From Tamilnaduibacter salinus (GTDB lineage Bacteria > Pseudomonadota > Gammaproteobacteria > Pseudomonadales > Oleiphilaceae): 64,000 bases of DNA. The notes beneath the pieces were generated by a model. It ran no database searches. It was not told the origin of the DNA and worked only from the letters and a program-made list of their open reading frames with translations. The stretch is taken from positions 186,001 to 250,000 of the forward strand of contig NZ_QEKQ01000001.1 in assembly GCF_003096655.1 (NCBI RefSeq), written 5' to 3'. Shown here piece after piece: positions 44,352-52,709 of this stretch (the stretch's first letter is position 1; every line of letters starts with the position of its first letter). Both the position numbers and the translations under genes were made by a program.

Positions 44352-45443
44352 ATGAATGCAGCGGTCCACCCTGAAGAATACGGGGCGGCGACTTTCGGCG
44401 AGCAGGACGAGCGTGAGCTCAGAAAGCGCCTGAAGGCCGAACTGCCAGAAGACACCTTTCAGGCCCGCAGCTGGCGCGCCATCTGGTTCCTGCCTTTGCA
44501 GCTGCTGATCTGGGGCGGTATTGCCACGATTCTGTTTGCGGGGCTGCCCTGGTACGCCAATCTGGGACTGGCCCTGGTTGTCGGCCACTCCATTGGCTCA
44601 CAGGGGTTTCTGGCGCACGAAGTACTTCACGGCGCGCTGGGCATGAGCCGGCGGGTTCAGAACGTCTTTGGCTGGCTCGGTTTCGGGCCCATGCTGGTGA
44701 CGCCGGAGTTCTGGCGGAAGTGGCACAACAGCGTGCATCACGCGCATACCAATCAGGGTGATGAAGACCCGGACAGCTTTGGCACCATGCGCCGTTACAA
44801 GGCCGACCCGAAGCAGAAGCGGTTCGTGAAACTCGCACCCGGTGGCCGTACCTGGTACAGCTACCTGTTCCTGACCTACTCGTTCACGTTCCACGCCCAG
44901 CTGGTGCTGTGGATCCAGGCGAAGAAACGCAAGCACTTCAAGGGCTTCAATCGTCGTAAGGCGATCGCTCAGGTGCTGGTGATTGCGGGGCTGTACGCGG
45001 CGTTGGCCATTTATTCCGGACCGTTGGCGCTGTTCACGGTGGTGATTCCGTTCATGGTGGCGAACGCAATGGTACAGGGGTACATCCTGACCAACCACTT
45101 TCTGCGGCCACAGACGGAGACCAATAATCCGCTGGACAACTCAATGAGCGTGAAGACGCTGCCGATTCTTGACCGGCTGCATTTCCGCTTCAGCCATCAT
45201 GTGGAGCATCATTTCTTCCCGAAGATGCCGTCCAACAAGATGCCGCGGGTCCGGTCCTGGCTGCAGGAGAACTATCCAGAGCGGTACGTGTGCCCAAGTC
45301 ACTGGGAAGCGGTCCGGTTGCTCTATAGCACGCCTCGGGTCTACAAGACAGCGACCACGCTGGTGGACCCGAACGACCCGGACAAGACGTTTGATCTGCT
45401 GCCGCTTCAGCGGAAGATGAGCGCCGCGTCCGAAGCGGCCTGA
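44352..45443 (+). CDS. Membrane fatty acid desaturase (acyl-CoA or acyl-lipid)
   Basis: Di-iron membrane desaturase of 363 residues. Three histidine boxes: HEVLHG (H89, H93), HNSVHHAHTN (H125, H129, H130) and HHVEHHFFPK. Membrane spans at about 45-63, 66-86 and 205-235. ATG 44352 is preceded by GTGGAG; GTG 44343 is an in-frame alternative. The regiospecificity and whether the substrate is acyl-CoA or lipid are not readable. A near-consensus promoter lies at 44281. Convergent with the DUF1439 gene across a strong hairpin. Confidence 0.85.
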   Translation: MNAAVHPEEYGAATFGEQDERELRKRLKAELPEDTFQARSWRAIWFLPLQLLIWGGIATILFAGLPWYANLGLALVVGHSIGSQGFLAHEVLHGALGMSRRVQNVFGWLGFGPMLVTPEFWRKWHNSVHHAHTNQGDEDPDSFGTMRRYKADPKQKRFVKLAPGGRTWYSYLFLTYSFTFHAQLVLWIQAKKRKHFKGFNRRKAIAQVLVIAGLYAALAIYSGPLALFTVVIPFMVANAMVQGYILTNHFLRPQTETNNPLDNSMSVKTLPILDRLHFRFSHHVEHHFFPKMPSNKMPRVRSWLQENYPERYVCPSHWEAVRLLYSTPRVYKTATTLVDPNDPDKTFDLLPLQRKMSAASEAA

Positions 45444-45449
45444 AACCAC

Positions 45450-45477
45450 AACGGGGAGCCGGTTACGGCTCCCCGTT
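45450..45477. terminator. Bidirectional hairpin between desaturase and DUF1439 genes
   Basis: AACGGGGAGCC (45450-45460) and GGCTCCCCGTT (45467-45477) form a perfect 11-bp stem with a 6-nt loop between two convergent genes. It overlaps the DUF1439 stop. No long T-tract. Confidence 0.6.
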
Positions 45478-46038
45478 CCCCATCACGAATTCCAGCCGGC
45501 CCGGCGCCACGCGGACGTCACTGGGTACCATGCCCAGCAATCGCTCCCCCAGGTTTGTGTCGTCCAGCCTGTAGACCGGTACAGTCTCCAGCCATTGCGC
45601 GACGAATGACATCATCGTGTCGGAGACCGGCGCGATGTCCCCATTGAAAAAGGCTGACTGGATATCGCTCTTGAGCAGTTTCAGATCCCGGATGTAGACA
45701 GCCCGTTCGCTGCTATCGTAATAGGGCGCGCCCTCCACCTCCAGCGCAATGTCGACCGGCAGTCGCGCCACGAAAGCATCCACGCTGACCTGCCCGGCGA
45801 TGTCCAGTATGGCGACATTCCGCCCGTCCGGGCCCAGGGTGATGTCGGCGGAGGTCAGTGAGGCGTTGAGTGGTGAGTTGGCGCCCGCCTGGTGTTCGTC
45901 AAACCGGTTTACGGCATCGTGGAGGTAGCCTTCCAGTGTGCTTTCGGAGACGGAGTAGGGGGAGAAGCTGGCGCAACCGCTGACGATGGCCAGAGTGGCC
46001 GTCAGCGAAAGCGCTCGGAGCAGGGTCATTGGGGTCAT
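45463..46038 (-). CDS. DUF1439 lipoprotein
   Basis: A 191-residue predicted outer-membrane or periplasmic lipoprotein. N-terminal signal with a lipobox ending at C22 (LAIVSGCAS). The rest resembles DUF1439 (YceB-type) proteins (LEGYLHDAVNRFDEHQAG, ITLGPDGRNVAILDIAGQVSVDAF). The start ATG 46038 has AAGGA 7 nt upstream, better than ATG 46029. The function of the family is unknown; YceB-like proteins are thought to bind lipids or small molecules. It lies 15 nt after the CPXCG gene, so they may be co-transcribed. Confidence 0.78.
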   Translation of the reverse strand: MTPMTLLRALSLTATLAIVSGCASFSPYSVSESTLEGYLHDAVNRFDEHQAGANSPLNASLTSADITLGPDGRNVAILDIAGQVSVDAFVARLPVDIALEVEGAPYYDSSERAVYIRDLKLLKSDIQSAFFNGDIAPVSDTMMSFVAQWLETVPVYRLDDTNLGERLLGMVPSDVRVAPGRLEFVMGNGEP

Positions 46039-46052
46039 CGGGACGTCCTTTT

Positions 46053-46238
46053 TCAGTCGTTTTCCGCGCTGGCGTGTACCTGTGGCACGCCGTCCTGATC
46101 AAAGTGAACATCAATGATCATTGGCTGGCAACAGACCTGGCAGTCTTCGACGTACGATTGCTCGGGCACGGAGGGATCGACGCTGGTCTCAAGCCATTCC
46201 CAGCAGTAGGGACACTGGATGCGGGCGGGTTCAAGCAT
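46053..46238 (-). CDS. CPXCG-motif cysteine-rich small protein
   Basis: A 61-residue protein with two cysteine pairs, CPYC (residues 9-12) and CQVC (33-36), typical of the short CPXCG cysteine-rich family, which probably binds zinc. Acidic in character. Function unknown. Upstream of the DUF1439 lipoprotein gene on the same strand and downstream of the aminotransferase gene. Confidence 0.8.
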   Translation of the reverse strand: MLEPARIQCPYCWEWLETSVDPSVPEQSYVEDCQVCCQPMIIDVHFDQDGVPQVHASAEND

Positions 46239-46289
46239 GCGGTTATGATGGACCGGGGAGTGGACCCCGGTCCAGTCATCGGATGATCG

Positions 46290-47519
46290 TTAGAAGTTCT
46301 GTTTTGCCATCCAGGGGATGATGCGGTCGAATGCTTCTTCGAGTTTTTCGCAGGGGGCTGCGAAACTCAGCCGCATCGCGTTGGTCGTGGTCTCGCCGAA
46401 GGCATCGCCTGGTACCACGCACACACCGGTCTCCTTGAGCATGCGAAGTGCCAGGTCGTTACCATCCACGTGCGGCGGCAGCTCCGGGAAGGTGAAGAAG
46501 GCGCCTCCCGGCTGGTAGCCGGTCAGGTGTGGCGTCTGATTCACCAGCTCGACGATTTTGTCACGACGCTCCTGATAGATCTTCACCATGTCCCGTGTTG
46601 GCTGCTGGTCGCCGGTCAGGGCAGCAACGCCCGCGAATTGCGACGGCGTGTTGGCCACCGATGTCGTGAACATGTGATAGCGTCGCAGTGACTTGATGGT
46701 CGCCTGGCTCGAGATCACCCAGCCCACACGCAGCCCCGCCATGCTGTAGGTCTTGGAGAAGCTGCTGATGCACATGATGTTGTCCAGGTCGACGCTGCAC
46801 TTCAGAACGCTGGCGTATTCCTGGTCGTCGAAGATCAGGTGGTCATAGACCTCGTCACTGAAGACCTGGATGCCCCGGAAGGCACACTCTTCCAGTATCG
46901 TTTCGATGGTGCTGCGCGGATACACCGCCCCAGTGGGGTTGTTCGGTGAGTTGAGCACCACCGCGAACGTGCGTGAGCCCATGGCCCGGATCACTTCGTC
47001 CGGGTCGAGCTGGTGATTGTTCTCGATCCGCGTCGGAATGAACTTCACCTCGCCGCCGTTCATGCGGATCAGCGGCGCATAGATCAGGAATGACGGATCG
47101 GTCACGATAAACTGGCGTCCCGGCGCGGCGGTTGCCGACAGAGCCAGGTACATTGCCTCGGTGGCACCGGACGTGATCAGGATGTTGTCCCGGGTCAGCT
47201 TCCGGTCGTAGCGCTTGCTGTAGTAATCGCGCAGCGCGACCAGAAGTTCCGGAAGACCCGCGTCCATGGTATAGCCAGTCTGGCCGGCGTGAAGCGCATC
47301 CACATAGGCATCGATGATGTGCTTGGGCGTCGGTAGATCCGGTTGGCCGATCGACAGGTGGATCACGTCCTTCATCGACGCTGCCATATTCACCATGCGA
47401 CGGATGCCCGGAATGGGGATCGCCTGCATCGCCGGATGCCAGCGGGCCTTGGTCTTACGGTACTTCACCTTGCGCGGCGCCGATTTACCGGCCTGGTTGA
47501 GCTTTTCAGCGTCGGCCAT
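46290..47519 (-). CDS. PLP-dependent class I/II aminotransferase
   Basis: A 409-residue fold-type I enzyme. The PLP lysine lies in SSFSKTYSMAGLRVGW, and NSPNNPTG and SDEVYDHLIF are the cofactor contacts. Start ATG 47519 is preceded by AGGAG with 6-nt spacing; the frame extends 31 codons further without similarity. The N-terminus has a basic segment (RKVKYRKTKARWHPA). The enzyme is close to aspartate/aromatic transaminases, but the substrate cannot be fixed. It is divergent from a 2-hydroxyacid dehydrogenase, suggesting a shared pool of 2-oxo acids. Confidence 0.85.
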   Translation of the reverse strand: MADAEKLNQAGKSAPRKVKYRKTKARWHPAMQAIPIPGIRRMVNMAASMKDVIHLSIGQPDLPTPKHIIDAYVDALHAGQTGYTMDAGLPELLVALRDYYSKRYDRKLTRDNILITSGATEAMYLALSATAAPGRQFIVTDPSFLIYAPLIRMNGGEVKFIPTRIENNHQLDPDEVIRAMGSRTFAVVLNSPNNPTGAVYPRSTIETILEECAFRGIQVFSDEVYDHLIFDDQEYASVLKCSVDLDNIMCISSFSKTYSMAGLRVGWVISSQATIKSLRRYHMFTTSVANTPSQFAGVAALTGDQQPTRDMVKIYQERRDKIVELVNQTPHLTGYQPGGAFFTFPELPPHVDGNDLALRMLKETGVCVVPGDAFGETTTNAMRLSFAAPCEKLEEAFDRIIPWMAKQNF

Positions 47520-47767
47520 GATCGTCTCCTGCTCACGAAACGAAATCGAGATGATTGAAACTTTCCGCAAAGTTTCCTGACTGTGTCGGTGACCCTGTCG
47601 CGCTCGGCCCAAAACGGGTTTTCGCCACCGACATCTTAGGGCAGATTAGTTTCTCTCCAGTGGGGGGGCAAGGAGTGGATATCCCCTACATGGGTCGAGT
47701 TGACCAATGCGTGGGCAGGCGACAGACTCCAGAGTAGGTTTATCAATCGTTAGCACTCGGAGGCTCT

Positions 47768-48751
47768 ATGACGCAGGACAATGGCAAGCCGGTCGTCACC
47801 GTTCTGACCGCACCCGGGGAGCCGGAACCGCCGGGCGTGGACGCGGTCCGCGAGCAGGCCGAAGTGCGGTTCGCCTCCGACGAGAAAACGCTGCGCGAGA
47901 CCCTGCCGGGCACCCAGGTCATGATGGTGACCGATTTCCGCACCGAGGCCCTTGCTGCTGCTTGGCCGGAGGCTGATCAACTGGAATGGATCCATGCCAC
48001 GAGTGCCGGTGTGGATGCGCTCATGTTTCCTGAGCTGATCGACGGCCCGGTCACCGTCACCAACGCCCAGGGCATTTTCGACCGCACCATTGCGGAGTAT
48101 GTCCTCTGCACCATCCTGATGTACTGCAAGGACTTTCCCGGTTCCATTCGCTATCAGACAAAGCACCAGTGGCAGCACCGGGATACGGAGCGTGCCCAGG
48201 GCCGCCGCGTGCTGATTGTGGGGGCGGGGTCCATCGGACGCCAGATCGCCCGGCTGACCAGTGCTATCGGAATGGAAGCCCACGGCGTGGCCCGCCGGGC
48301 CCGTGATGAGGACCCGGATTTCGAAGCGGTCCACAGTAATGACGAGCTGATGGATCAACTCGGATTGGCAGACTTCGTCGTCGTGGCAGCACCACTGACA
48401 CCGGCAACGGAAGGGCTGTTCGATCGCAAGGCGTTCCAGGCCATGCGCTCCGACGCGCGCTTTATCAATATTGGCCGTGGCCCGATCGTCAAAACGGACG
48501 ACCTGGTGGATGCCCTACGGGCCGGCGACATTGCCGGTGCCGGGCTGGACGTCTTCGAGGAAGAGCCACTGCCGGAGGCCCACCCGCTCTGGGACATGGA
48601 GAATGTCCTCATTACCGCCCACATGGCCGGCGACTTCATCGGCTGGCGCAAGGCACTGACCGAACAGTTCCTCGACAACTTCCAGCGCTGGAAGCAGGGC
48701 GACGACCTGTTCAATCTGGTGGATAAGAAGCTGGGTTACGCGGCGAAGTGA
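47768..48751 (+). CDS. D-2-hydroxyacid dehydrogenase (NAD(P)-dependent)
   Basis: A 327-residue enzyme of the D-isomer 2-hydroxyacid dehydrogenase family, which interconverts 2-oxo and 2-hydroxy acids. Nucleotide site VLIVGAGSIGRQIARL, catalytic residues in INIGRGPIVK (arginine), LDVFEEEPLP (glutamate) and ITAHMAG (histidine). Substrate not determined; candidates are glyoxylate, hydroxypyruvate or branched 2-oxo acids. Divergent from the aminotransferase and convergent with the malate/tartrate dehydrogenase-like gene across a repeat element. Confidence 0.86.
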   Translation: MTQDNGKPVVTVLTAPGEPEPPGVDAVREQAEVRFASDEKTLRETLPGTQVMMVTDFRTEALAAAWPEADQLEWIHATSAGVDALMFPELIDGPVTVTNAQGIFDRTIAEYVLCTILMYCKDFPGSIRYQTKHQWQHRDTERAQGRRVLIVGAGSIGRQIARLTSAIGMEAHGVARRARDEDPDFEAVHSNDELMDQLGLADFVVVAAPLTPATEGLFDRKAFQAMRSDARFINIGRGPIVKTDDLVDALRAGDIAGAGLDVFEEEPLPEAHPLWDMENVLITAHMAGDFIGWRKALTEQFLDNFQRWKQGDDLFNLVDKKLGYAAK

Positions 48752-48760
48752 TGACGGTGT

Positions 48761-49002
48761 GGCCACGGAAGAACACGGAAAGCACGGAAGCGCCCTTCGG
48801 GCGCAAATAAAGACAAGTGGCAAGTCAAAAGTGACAAGTGAAAAGAAAAACGAGCCATGCCCCCCATCGCGAACGGCAGGGCTGGCGATGAAATGGCCCC
48901 GCTGTCTGCCCGACAAAGCGACCAAGCACTTGCCACTTTTTCAGCGCCCAAAGGGCGCTTTTCCGTGTTCTTCCGTGGCTAAATAATCTGCGTTTTCCGT
49001 GG
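48761..49002. repeat. Inverted-repeat mobile-like element (MITE/dispersed repeat), copy 1
   Basis: Fills the gap between two convergent genes. Left arm 48761-48804 (GGCCACGGAAGAACACGGAA then GCGCCC-TTC-GGGCGC) is inverted in the right arm 48944-48980 (GCGCCC-AAA-GGGCGC then TTCCGTGG). Inside, AAGTGGCAAGT (48815-48825) and ACTTGCCACTT (48928-48938) form a second inverted pair, followed by AAGTGACAAGTG. A further TTTTCCGTGG ends at 49002. No open frame of note. Confidence 0.6.
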
Positions 49003-49008
49003 AGCCTG

Positions 49009-50160
49009 CTATTCAAGCCGCCCCAGCACCGAATCTCCAATCGTTTTCGTGTCCCGACGCTCGCCGCCATGGTCCGCCAGGTCGCTGGCGACGGCGTCAT
49101 AGAGTGCATCCCCTGCCTGTAGCAAGGCCCTATCCTCACGCCCCAGCCACTGGAGCATACGCGCCGTGGTGAACAGCATGGCGGTAGGGTCGGCCAGGCC
49201 CTCACCCGCGATGTCCGGTGCGCTGCCATGGGTCGGTTCGAACATGGAGGGCAGATCCGGGTTGTCTGGGTTCAGGTTGCAGGACGGTGCGACACCCATA
49301 CCGCCGGAGAGGACCGCCGCTAGGTCTGTCAGGATGTCGCCCTGAAGGTTGCTGGCCACCACCACGTCGAATGCCCAGGGGGCCTGTACGAACTTCATGC
49401 AGGCCGCATCCACCAGCTCGTGATGGGTTGCGACGTCCGGGTATTCCTTCGCAATGGTCTCGAATGCCTCGGTGTACATGTCGCCCCAGTACCGCAGTGC
49501 GTTGCGTTTGGTAACGATGCAGACCTGGCTCTCGCAGGTTCGGCCATCGAGTGTCTCAAACGTTCGGGTGTGTCCTTCCTCGGCGCGCCGGCGGGCGCGC
49601 AGCCGGGCCTGCTCGAAGCCGTACCGGATGATGCGCTCCGTGGCGCGACGGGTGAACACCTCCATCTGGGTGGCCACCTCGTCCTGTGAGCCCGGCCGCA
49701 GACGACCGCCCTGGCCAACGTATTCGCCTTCGCTGTTTTCCCGGATGACCAGCATGTCGATGTCCTTCGCCCGGTCGTCCGCCAGGTACTGGCGAGCACC
49801 GGGGAGCAGCCGGGCGGGACGTTCGCAGACCCACTGGTCGAACCCTTTGCGCATCTGCAGAAGCGGCGCCAGAGAAATGCTGTCCGGGAGCAGGTGCCGG
49901 TTCGGATTGCTGGTTGGGCCGGGGTCGCCCAGCGCACCGAGCAGTATCGCGTCGAATGCCCGCAGCCGGTCGAGCGCATCGTCGGGCATGACCTCGCCAT
50001 GCTGCTCATGCCAGCGGTGGGAAGGCCAGTCAAAGGTTTCCCAGTCGAGCGCCAGTTGCCGGCGTTCCCTGAGTGCCTCAAGACACCGCACGGCTTCACC
50101 GATCACTTCCGGTCCGATGCCGTCGCCCGGGGTAATGGCAATGCGCTGGCGCGTGGTCAT
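49009..50160 (-). CDS. Isocitrate/isopropylmalate-family dehydrogenase, D-malate/tartrate-like
   Basis: A 383-residue NAD-dependent beta-decarboxylating dehydrogenase. ITPGDGIGPEV, VIRENSEGEYVGQGGRL (typical of the tartrate/D-malate subgroup), ITKRNALRYWGDMY and SNLQGDILTDLAAVLSGGMGVAPS are present. The start is ATG 50160 with AGGAG 7 nt upstream; the frame extends further but without similarity. No leuCD genes are near, so it is less likely to be LeuB. The substrate is inferred, not certain. It is divergent from the EAL gene. Confidence 0.82.
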   Translation of the reverse strand: MTTRQRIAITPGDGIGPEVIGEAVRCLEALRERRQLALDWETFDWPSHRWHEQHGEVMPDDALDRLRAFDAILLGALGDPGPTSNPNRHLLPDSISLAPLLQMRKGFDQWVCERPARLLPGARQYLADDRAKDIDMLVIRENSEGEYVGQGGRLRPGSQDEVATQMEVFTRRATERIIRYGFEQARLRARRRAEEGHTRTFETLDGRTCESQVCIVTKRNALRYWGDMYTEAFETIAKEYPDVATHHELVDAACMKFVQAPWAFDVVVASNLQGDILTDLAAVLSGGMGVAPSCNLNPDNPDLPSMFEPTHGSAPDIAGEGLADPTAMLFTTARMLQWLGREDRALLQAGDALYDAVASDLADHGGERRDTKTIGDSVLGRLE

Positions 50161-50265
50161 TCGCTGACTCCTGTCTCTGTTGGTGGCTGGTATTGACGAC
50201 ACGCGGATCGGGTGTCTTAGCGACATTGTAGTGGTCAATGACGTCCATGCCACCATCGGTTGTCC

Positions 50266-50294
50266 TTGGTCGTATTCGATGTTGCCGCTATAGT
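50266..50294 (+). promoter_or_regulatory. Promoter of the EAL gene
   Basis: TTGGTC (50266-50271), a 17-nt spacer and TATAGT (50289-50294): a good sigma-70 promoter in the divergent gap, about 60 nt before the start codon. Confidence 0.6.
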
Positions 50295-50354
50295 ACTGGG
50301 AACAAACCGTGTGAACGGCATCGACGGTCGGATTAGCTCTTCTTGGGGGAACGT

Positions 50355-51119
50355 GTGAGTCAGCCACCTCTGCTTTTTGACGAATCTCACTGTGAGGAGT
50401 GCGCCTGTGGCAAGGGCCTGGATTTTCAGTTCAGCTTTGCGTTCCAACCGATTATTGATGCGACGACCCGGAGTGTTTTCGCCTACGAGGCGCTGGTTCG
50501 CGGACCAGGTGGGGAGGGCGCACTGTCTGTGCTGGACAAAGTGACCGATGAAAATCTGTATGCGTTTGATCAGGTTTGTCGGGTCAAAGCGGTCAAGCTG
50601 GCCTCTCGGTTGAATATGAGCGCTTATCTGAGCATCAATTTCATGCCCAACGCCGTCTACCAGGCGGAGTACTGCATTCGTACCACGCTTGCCGCGGCCA
50701 GAACTTATCACTTTGACACAAACAAGATCATCTTCGAAGTGACTGAAGGGGAAAGCCTGACCGATCTTGACCACTTGGTTTCGATCATTGATGCCTACCG
50801 TGAAATGGGGTTCCTGGTCGCGTTGGATGATTTTGGTGCCGGAATGTCGCGATTTAATCTGTTGATGGCCAGCCCGCCCCATCTCCTCAAGCTTGATATG
50901 GGATTGATTCGTGATGTGGATCACCAGGCCAATAAGCAGGCAGTGGTGATCGGCATTATTGAGACAATAAGCCGCCTCGGCGGCCGCATCATCGCTGAAG
51001 GCGTTGAGACCGAAGCCGAGTATGCCTGGTTGCGGGAGCACGGGGTTGAACTGTTCCAGGGCTTGCTGTTTGCCCGTCCCGGATTTGAAACCCTCCCCGA
51101 ACCCTGGTTCCCGGAATAA
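50355..51119 (+). CDS. Stand-alone EAL-domain phosphodiesterase with N-terminal CxxCxC motif
   Basis: A 254-residue protein that probably degrades cyclic-di-GMP. GTG 50355 is preceded by GGGGGA at 50346-50350; a TTG at 50343 is weaker. The EAL domain has E45-A46-L47 (YEALVRG), NFMPNAV, EVTEGE, DDFGAG, KLDMG and EGVET, so all acidic metal ligands are kept. The N-terminus holds HCEECACGKG (C13, C16, C18), a metal- or redox-type motif with no sensory domain after it. A 9-nt gap separates it from the next small membrane gene. Confidence 0.87.
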   Translation: MSQPPLLFDESHCEECACGKGLDFQFSFAFQPIIDATTRSVFAYEALVRGPGGEGALSVLDKVTDENLYAFDQVCRVKAVKLASRLNMSAYLSINFMPNAVYQAEYCIRTTLAAARTYHFDTNKIIFEVTEGESLTDLDHLVSIIDAYREMGFLVALDDFGAGMSRFNLLMASPPHLLKLDMGLIRDVDHQANKQAVVIGIIETISRLGGRIIAEGVETEAEYAWLREHGVELFQGLLFARPGFETLPEPWFPE

Positions 51120-51128
51120 GAGGCATCC

Positions 51129-51485
51129 ATGGCCTATCGGCTGGTCGTTCTTGTCTTTGCCATTCTGCTTGTCGTCGCCCTGTTCGGGCTGATCTGGTGG
51201 CTCTGCCGCCTGTTTCTGAGTCATCATGGCGAAGTTAAGAACCTGAATGAAAAGACCCAGGTGCTGGCAACCTGGACCTTCGCCGGCGTCGCCGTCGGAC
51301 TGGTGTTTGTGGTGTTAGGCGCCTTTGTGCTCGGCCCGTGGGCGTTCTACCGCACCGTTGCCTCGCACGATGTCGCGGTGGATGACGCCGCCGCCGTGCT
51401 CTGGGGTTTCGGCATCGTCCTCGCCAGTCTGGTGATTTCGGCGGGTGGGTTGCTGATTCTGTTTAATGCCGTAGGGGCGCTGTAG
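51129..51485 (+). CDS. Small three-span membrane protein after the EAL gene
   Basis: A 118-residue protein of unknown function with hydrophobic spans at about 3-28 (VVLVFAILLVVALFGLIWWL), 48-72 (TFAGVAVGLVFVVLGAFVLG) and 92-116 (GFGIVLASLVISAGGLLIL). No recognised domain. It starts 9 nt after the EAL stop and so is likely co-transcribed with it. It is followed directly by a dispersed repeat element. Confidence 0.7.
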   Translation: MAYRLVVLVFAILLVVALFGLIWWLCRLFLSHHGEVKNLNEKTQVLATWTFAGVAVGLVFVVLGAFVLGPWAFYRTVASHDVAVDDAAAVLWGFGIVLASLVISAGGLLILFNAVGAL

Positions 51486-51487
51486 AT

Positions 51488-51672
51488 TGGCCACGGAAAA
51501 CACGGAACGACACGGAAAAATGCCGTAGGTTGGGCTGACGCAGGAAGCCCAACGTAAAGCGTCGGTTGGCTGTCTGGTTTGTTGGGCTTCCTGCGTCAGC
51601 CCAACCCACTCGTCCGTTTTCTATCTGCGCCCGCAGGGCGCTTTCCGCGTCCTTCCGTGTTTTTCCGCGGCA
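51488..51672. repeat. Inverted-repeat element, copy 2, with a nested 26-bp palindrome
   Basis: Left arm begins at GGCCACGGAAAACACGGAAC and the right arm ends in GCGCCC-GCA-GGGCGC plus CACGGAA-type sequence read inverted (51626-51672). Inside, 51528-51553 and 51581-51606 are a perfect 26-bp inverted pair (beginning GGTTGGGCTGACGC) around a 27-nt spacer. The element fills the gap between the small membrane gene and the LysR gene. Confidence 0.6.
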
Positions 51673-51699
51673 AATCGATCTTTCTGTGGCAAACGTCGA

Positions 51700-52611
51700 T
51701 CACTGCTCCGCCACACCATGCAACTGCTCCCGGAACCACAGCAGCGCCGGCTCCTGCTCGTAGGCCCGGTGCCAGTAGAGGTGCACGTTGATCGCGGGCA
51801 TCTCGGTCGGCATGGGAAGCATCTTGACGTTGGCCTGCTCGGTGATGATCCGTGCGTAGGTTTCCGGCATGGTCACCAGAAGGTCGGTGGTCTCGGCCAC
51901 CCGGCAGGCGGCAAAGTAGTGCTGGCATCGTAGGGCGATCCGGCGGTGAACGCCGAGTCGGGATAACTCGAAATCCTCCACGCCCGGCCCCTCCGTTCGG
52001 GAGGACACCAGCACATGGCGGGCCTCAAGATAGTCGTCCAGTGTCAGCCCGGCCTCCACGGCCGGATGGTGGCGACCTGCGATCACCACCAGACGGTCCC
52101 GGCGCAGCAGTTCGTGAGAGGTCTGATTGCTCACCGGCAGCAACACATCAACCGCGAAATCCAACTTACCCGAGGCGAGGGCGGTTTCCATGTCCCGCCG
52201 GGCGAGACGCTGACTGACCACGTCGATTTCCGGGTAATCCGTCAGGTTGCGCATCAGGGGCGGCAGAAACGTGGACTCCAGAACGTCGCGAAGGCCGAGT
52301 GCAAAGGTTTTGCGCTGGGTGCGCGGATCAAACGCGTGAAACTGATTGACGGCCGTCTGGATCTGGGTCAGCCCGGGGCGCATGGATTCGGCAAAGCGCC
52401 GGGCCAGGGGCGTCGGCACCATCCGGTTCCCCTGGCGGGTGAACAGAGGATCGTCGAAGTGATCACGCAGCCGCGACAGCGAATGGCTGACGGCGGGCTG
52501 CGTCAGGTGCAACGCCTGGGCCGCTCGGGTGAGGCTGCCCTCCCGGTAAATGGTGTCAAAGACGTGCAGCAGGTTCAGGTCAAGACGGTTCAGTGCCACG
52601 GCGTTGTCCAT
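51700..52611 (-). CDS. LysR-family transcriptional regulator
   Basis: A 303-residue regulator. The N-terminal helix-turn-helix (LNLLHVFDTIYREGSLTRAAQALHLTQPAVSHSLSRLRDHFDDPLF) and a substrate-binding domain (FALGLRDVLESTFLPPLMRNL) are typical of LysR proteins. The start ATG 52611 is better than ATG 52689, which would add 26 residues reaching into the divergent promoter. It is divergent from the acyl-CoA dehydrogenase operon and so is the likely regulator of that operon. The inducer is unknown. Confidence 0.88.
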   Translation of the reverse strand: MDNAVALNRLDLNLLHVFDTIYREGSLTRAAQALHLTQPAVSHSLSRLRDHFDDPLFTRQGNRMVPTPLARRFAESMRPGLTQIQTAVNQFHAFDPRTQRKTFALGLRDVLESTFLPPLMRNLTDYPEIDVVSQRLARRDMETALASGKLDFAVDVLLPVSNQTSHELLRRDRLVVIAGRHHPAVEAGLTLDDYLEARHVLVSSRTEGPGVEDFELSRLGVHRRIALRCQHYFAACRVAETTDLLVTMPETYARIITEQANVKMLPMPTEMPAINVHLYWHRAYEQEPALLWFREQLHGVAEQ

Positions 52612-52709
52612 AAGCGGAATTGATTTCGCCTGATTAGAATAATTCAGTCGCCTCATGCGGAAAAGGGGCGGTAGGGTGGTTGCCATCATTCATCAGGGGA
52701 GACAGGGCG

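Noticed and set aside
50235-51227. 330-aa open frame antisense to the EAL gene
   Set aside because: The EAL gene on the plus strand has all catalytic motifs; the antisense frame has none.
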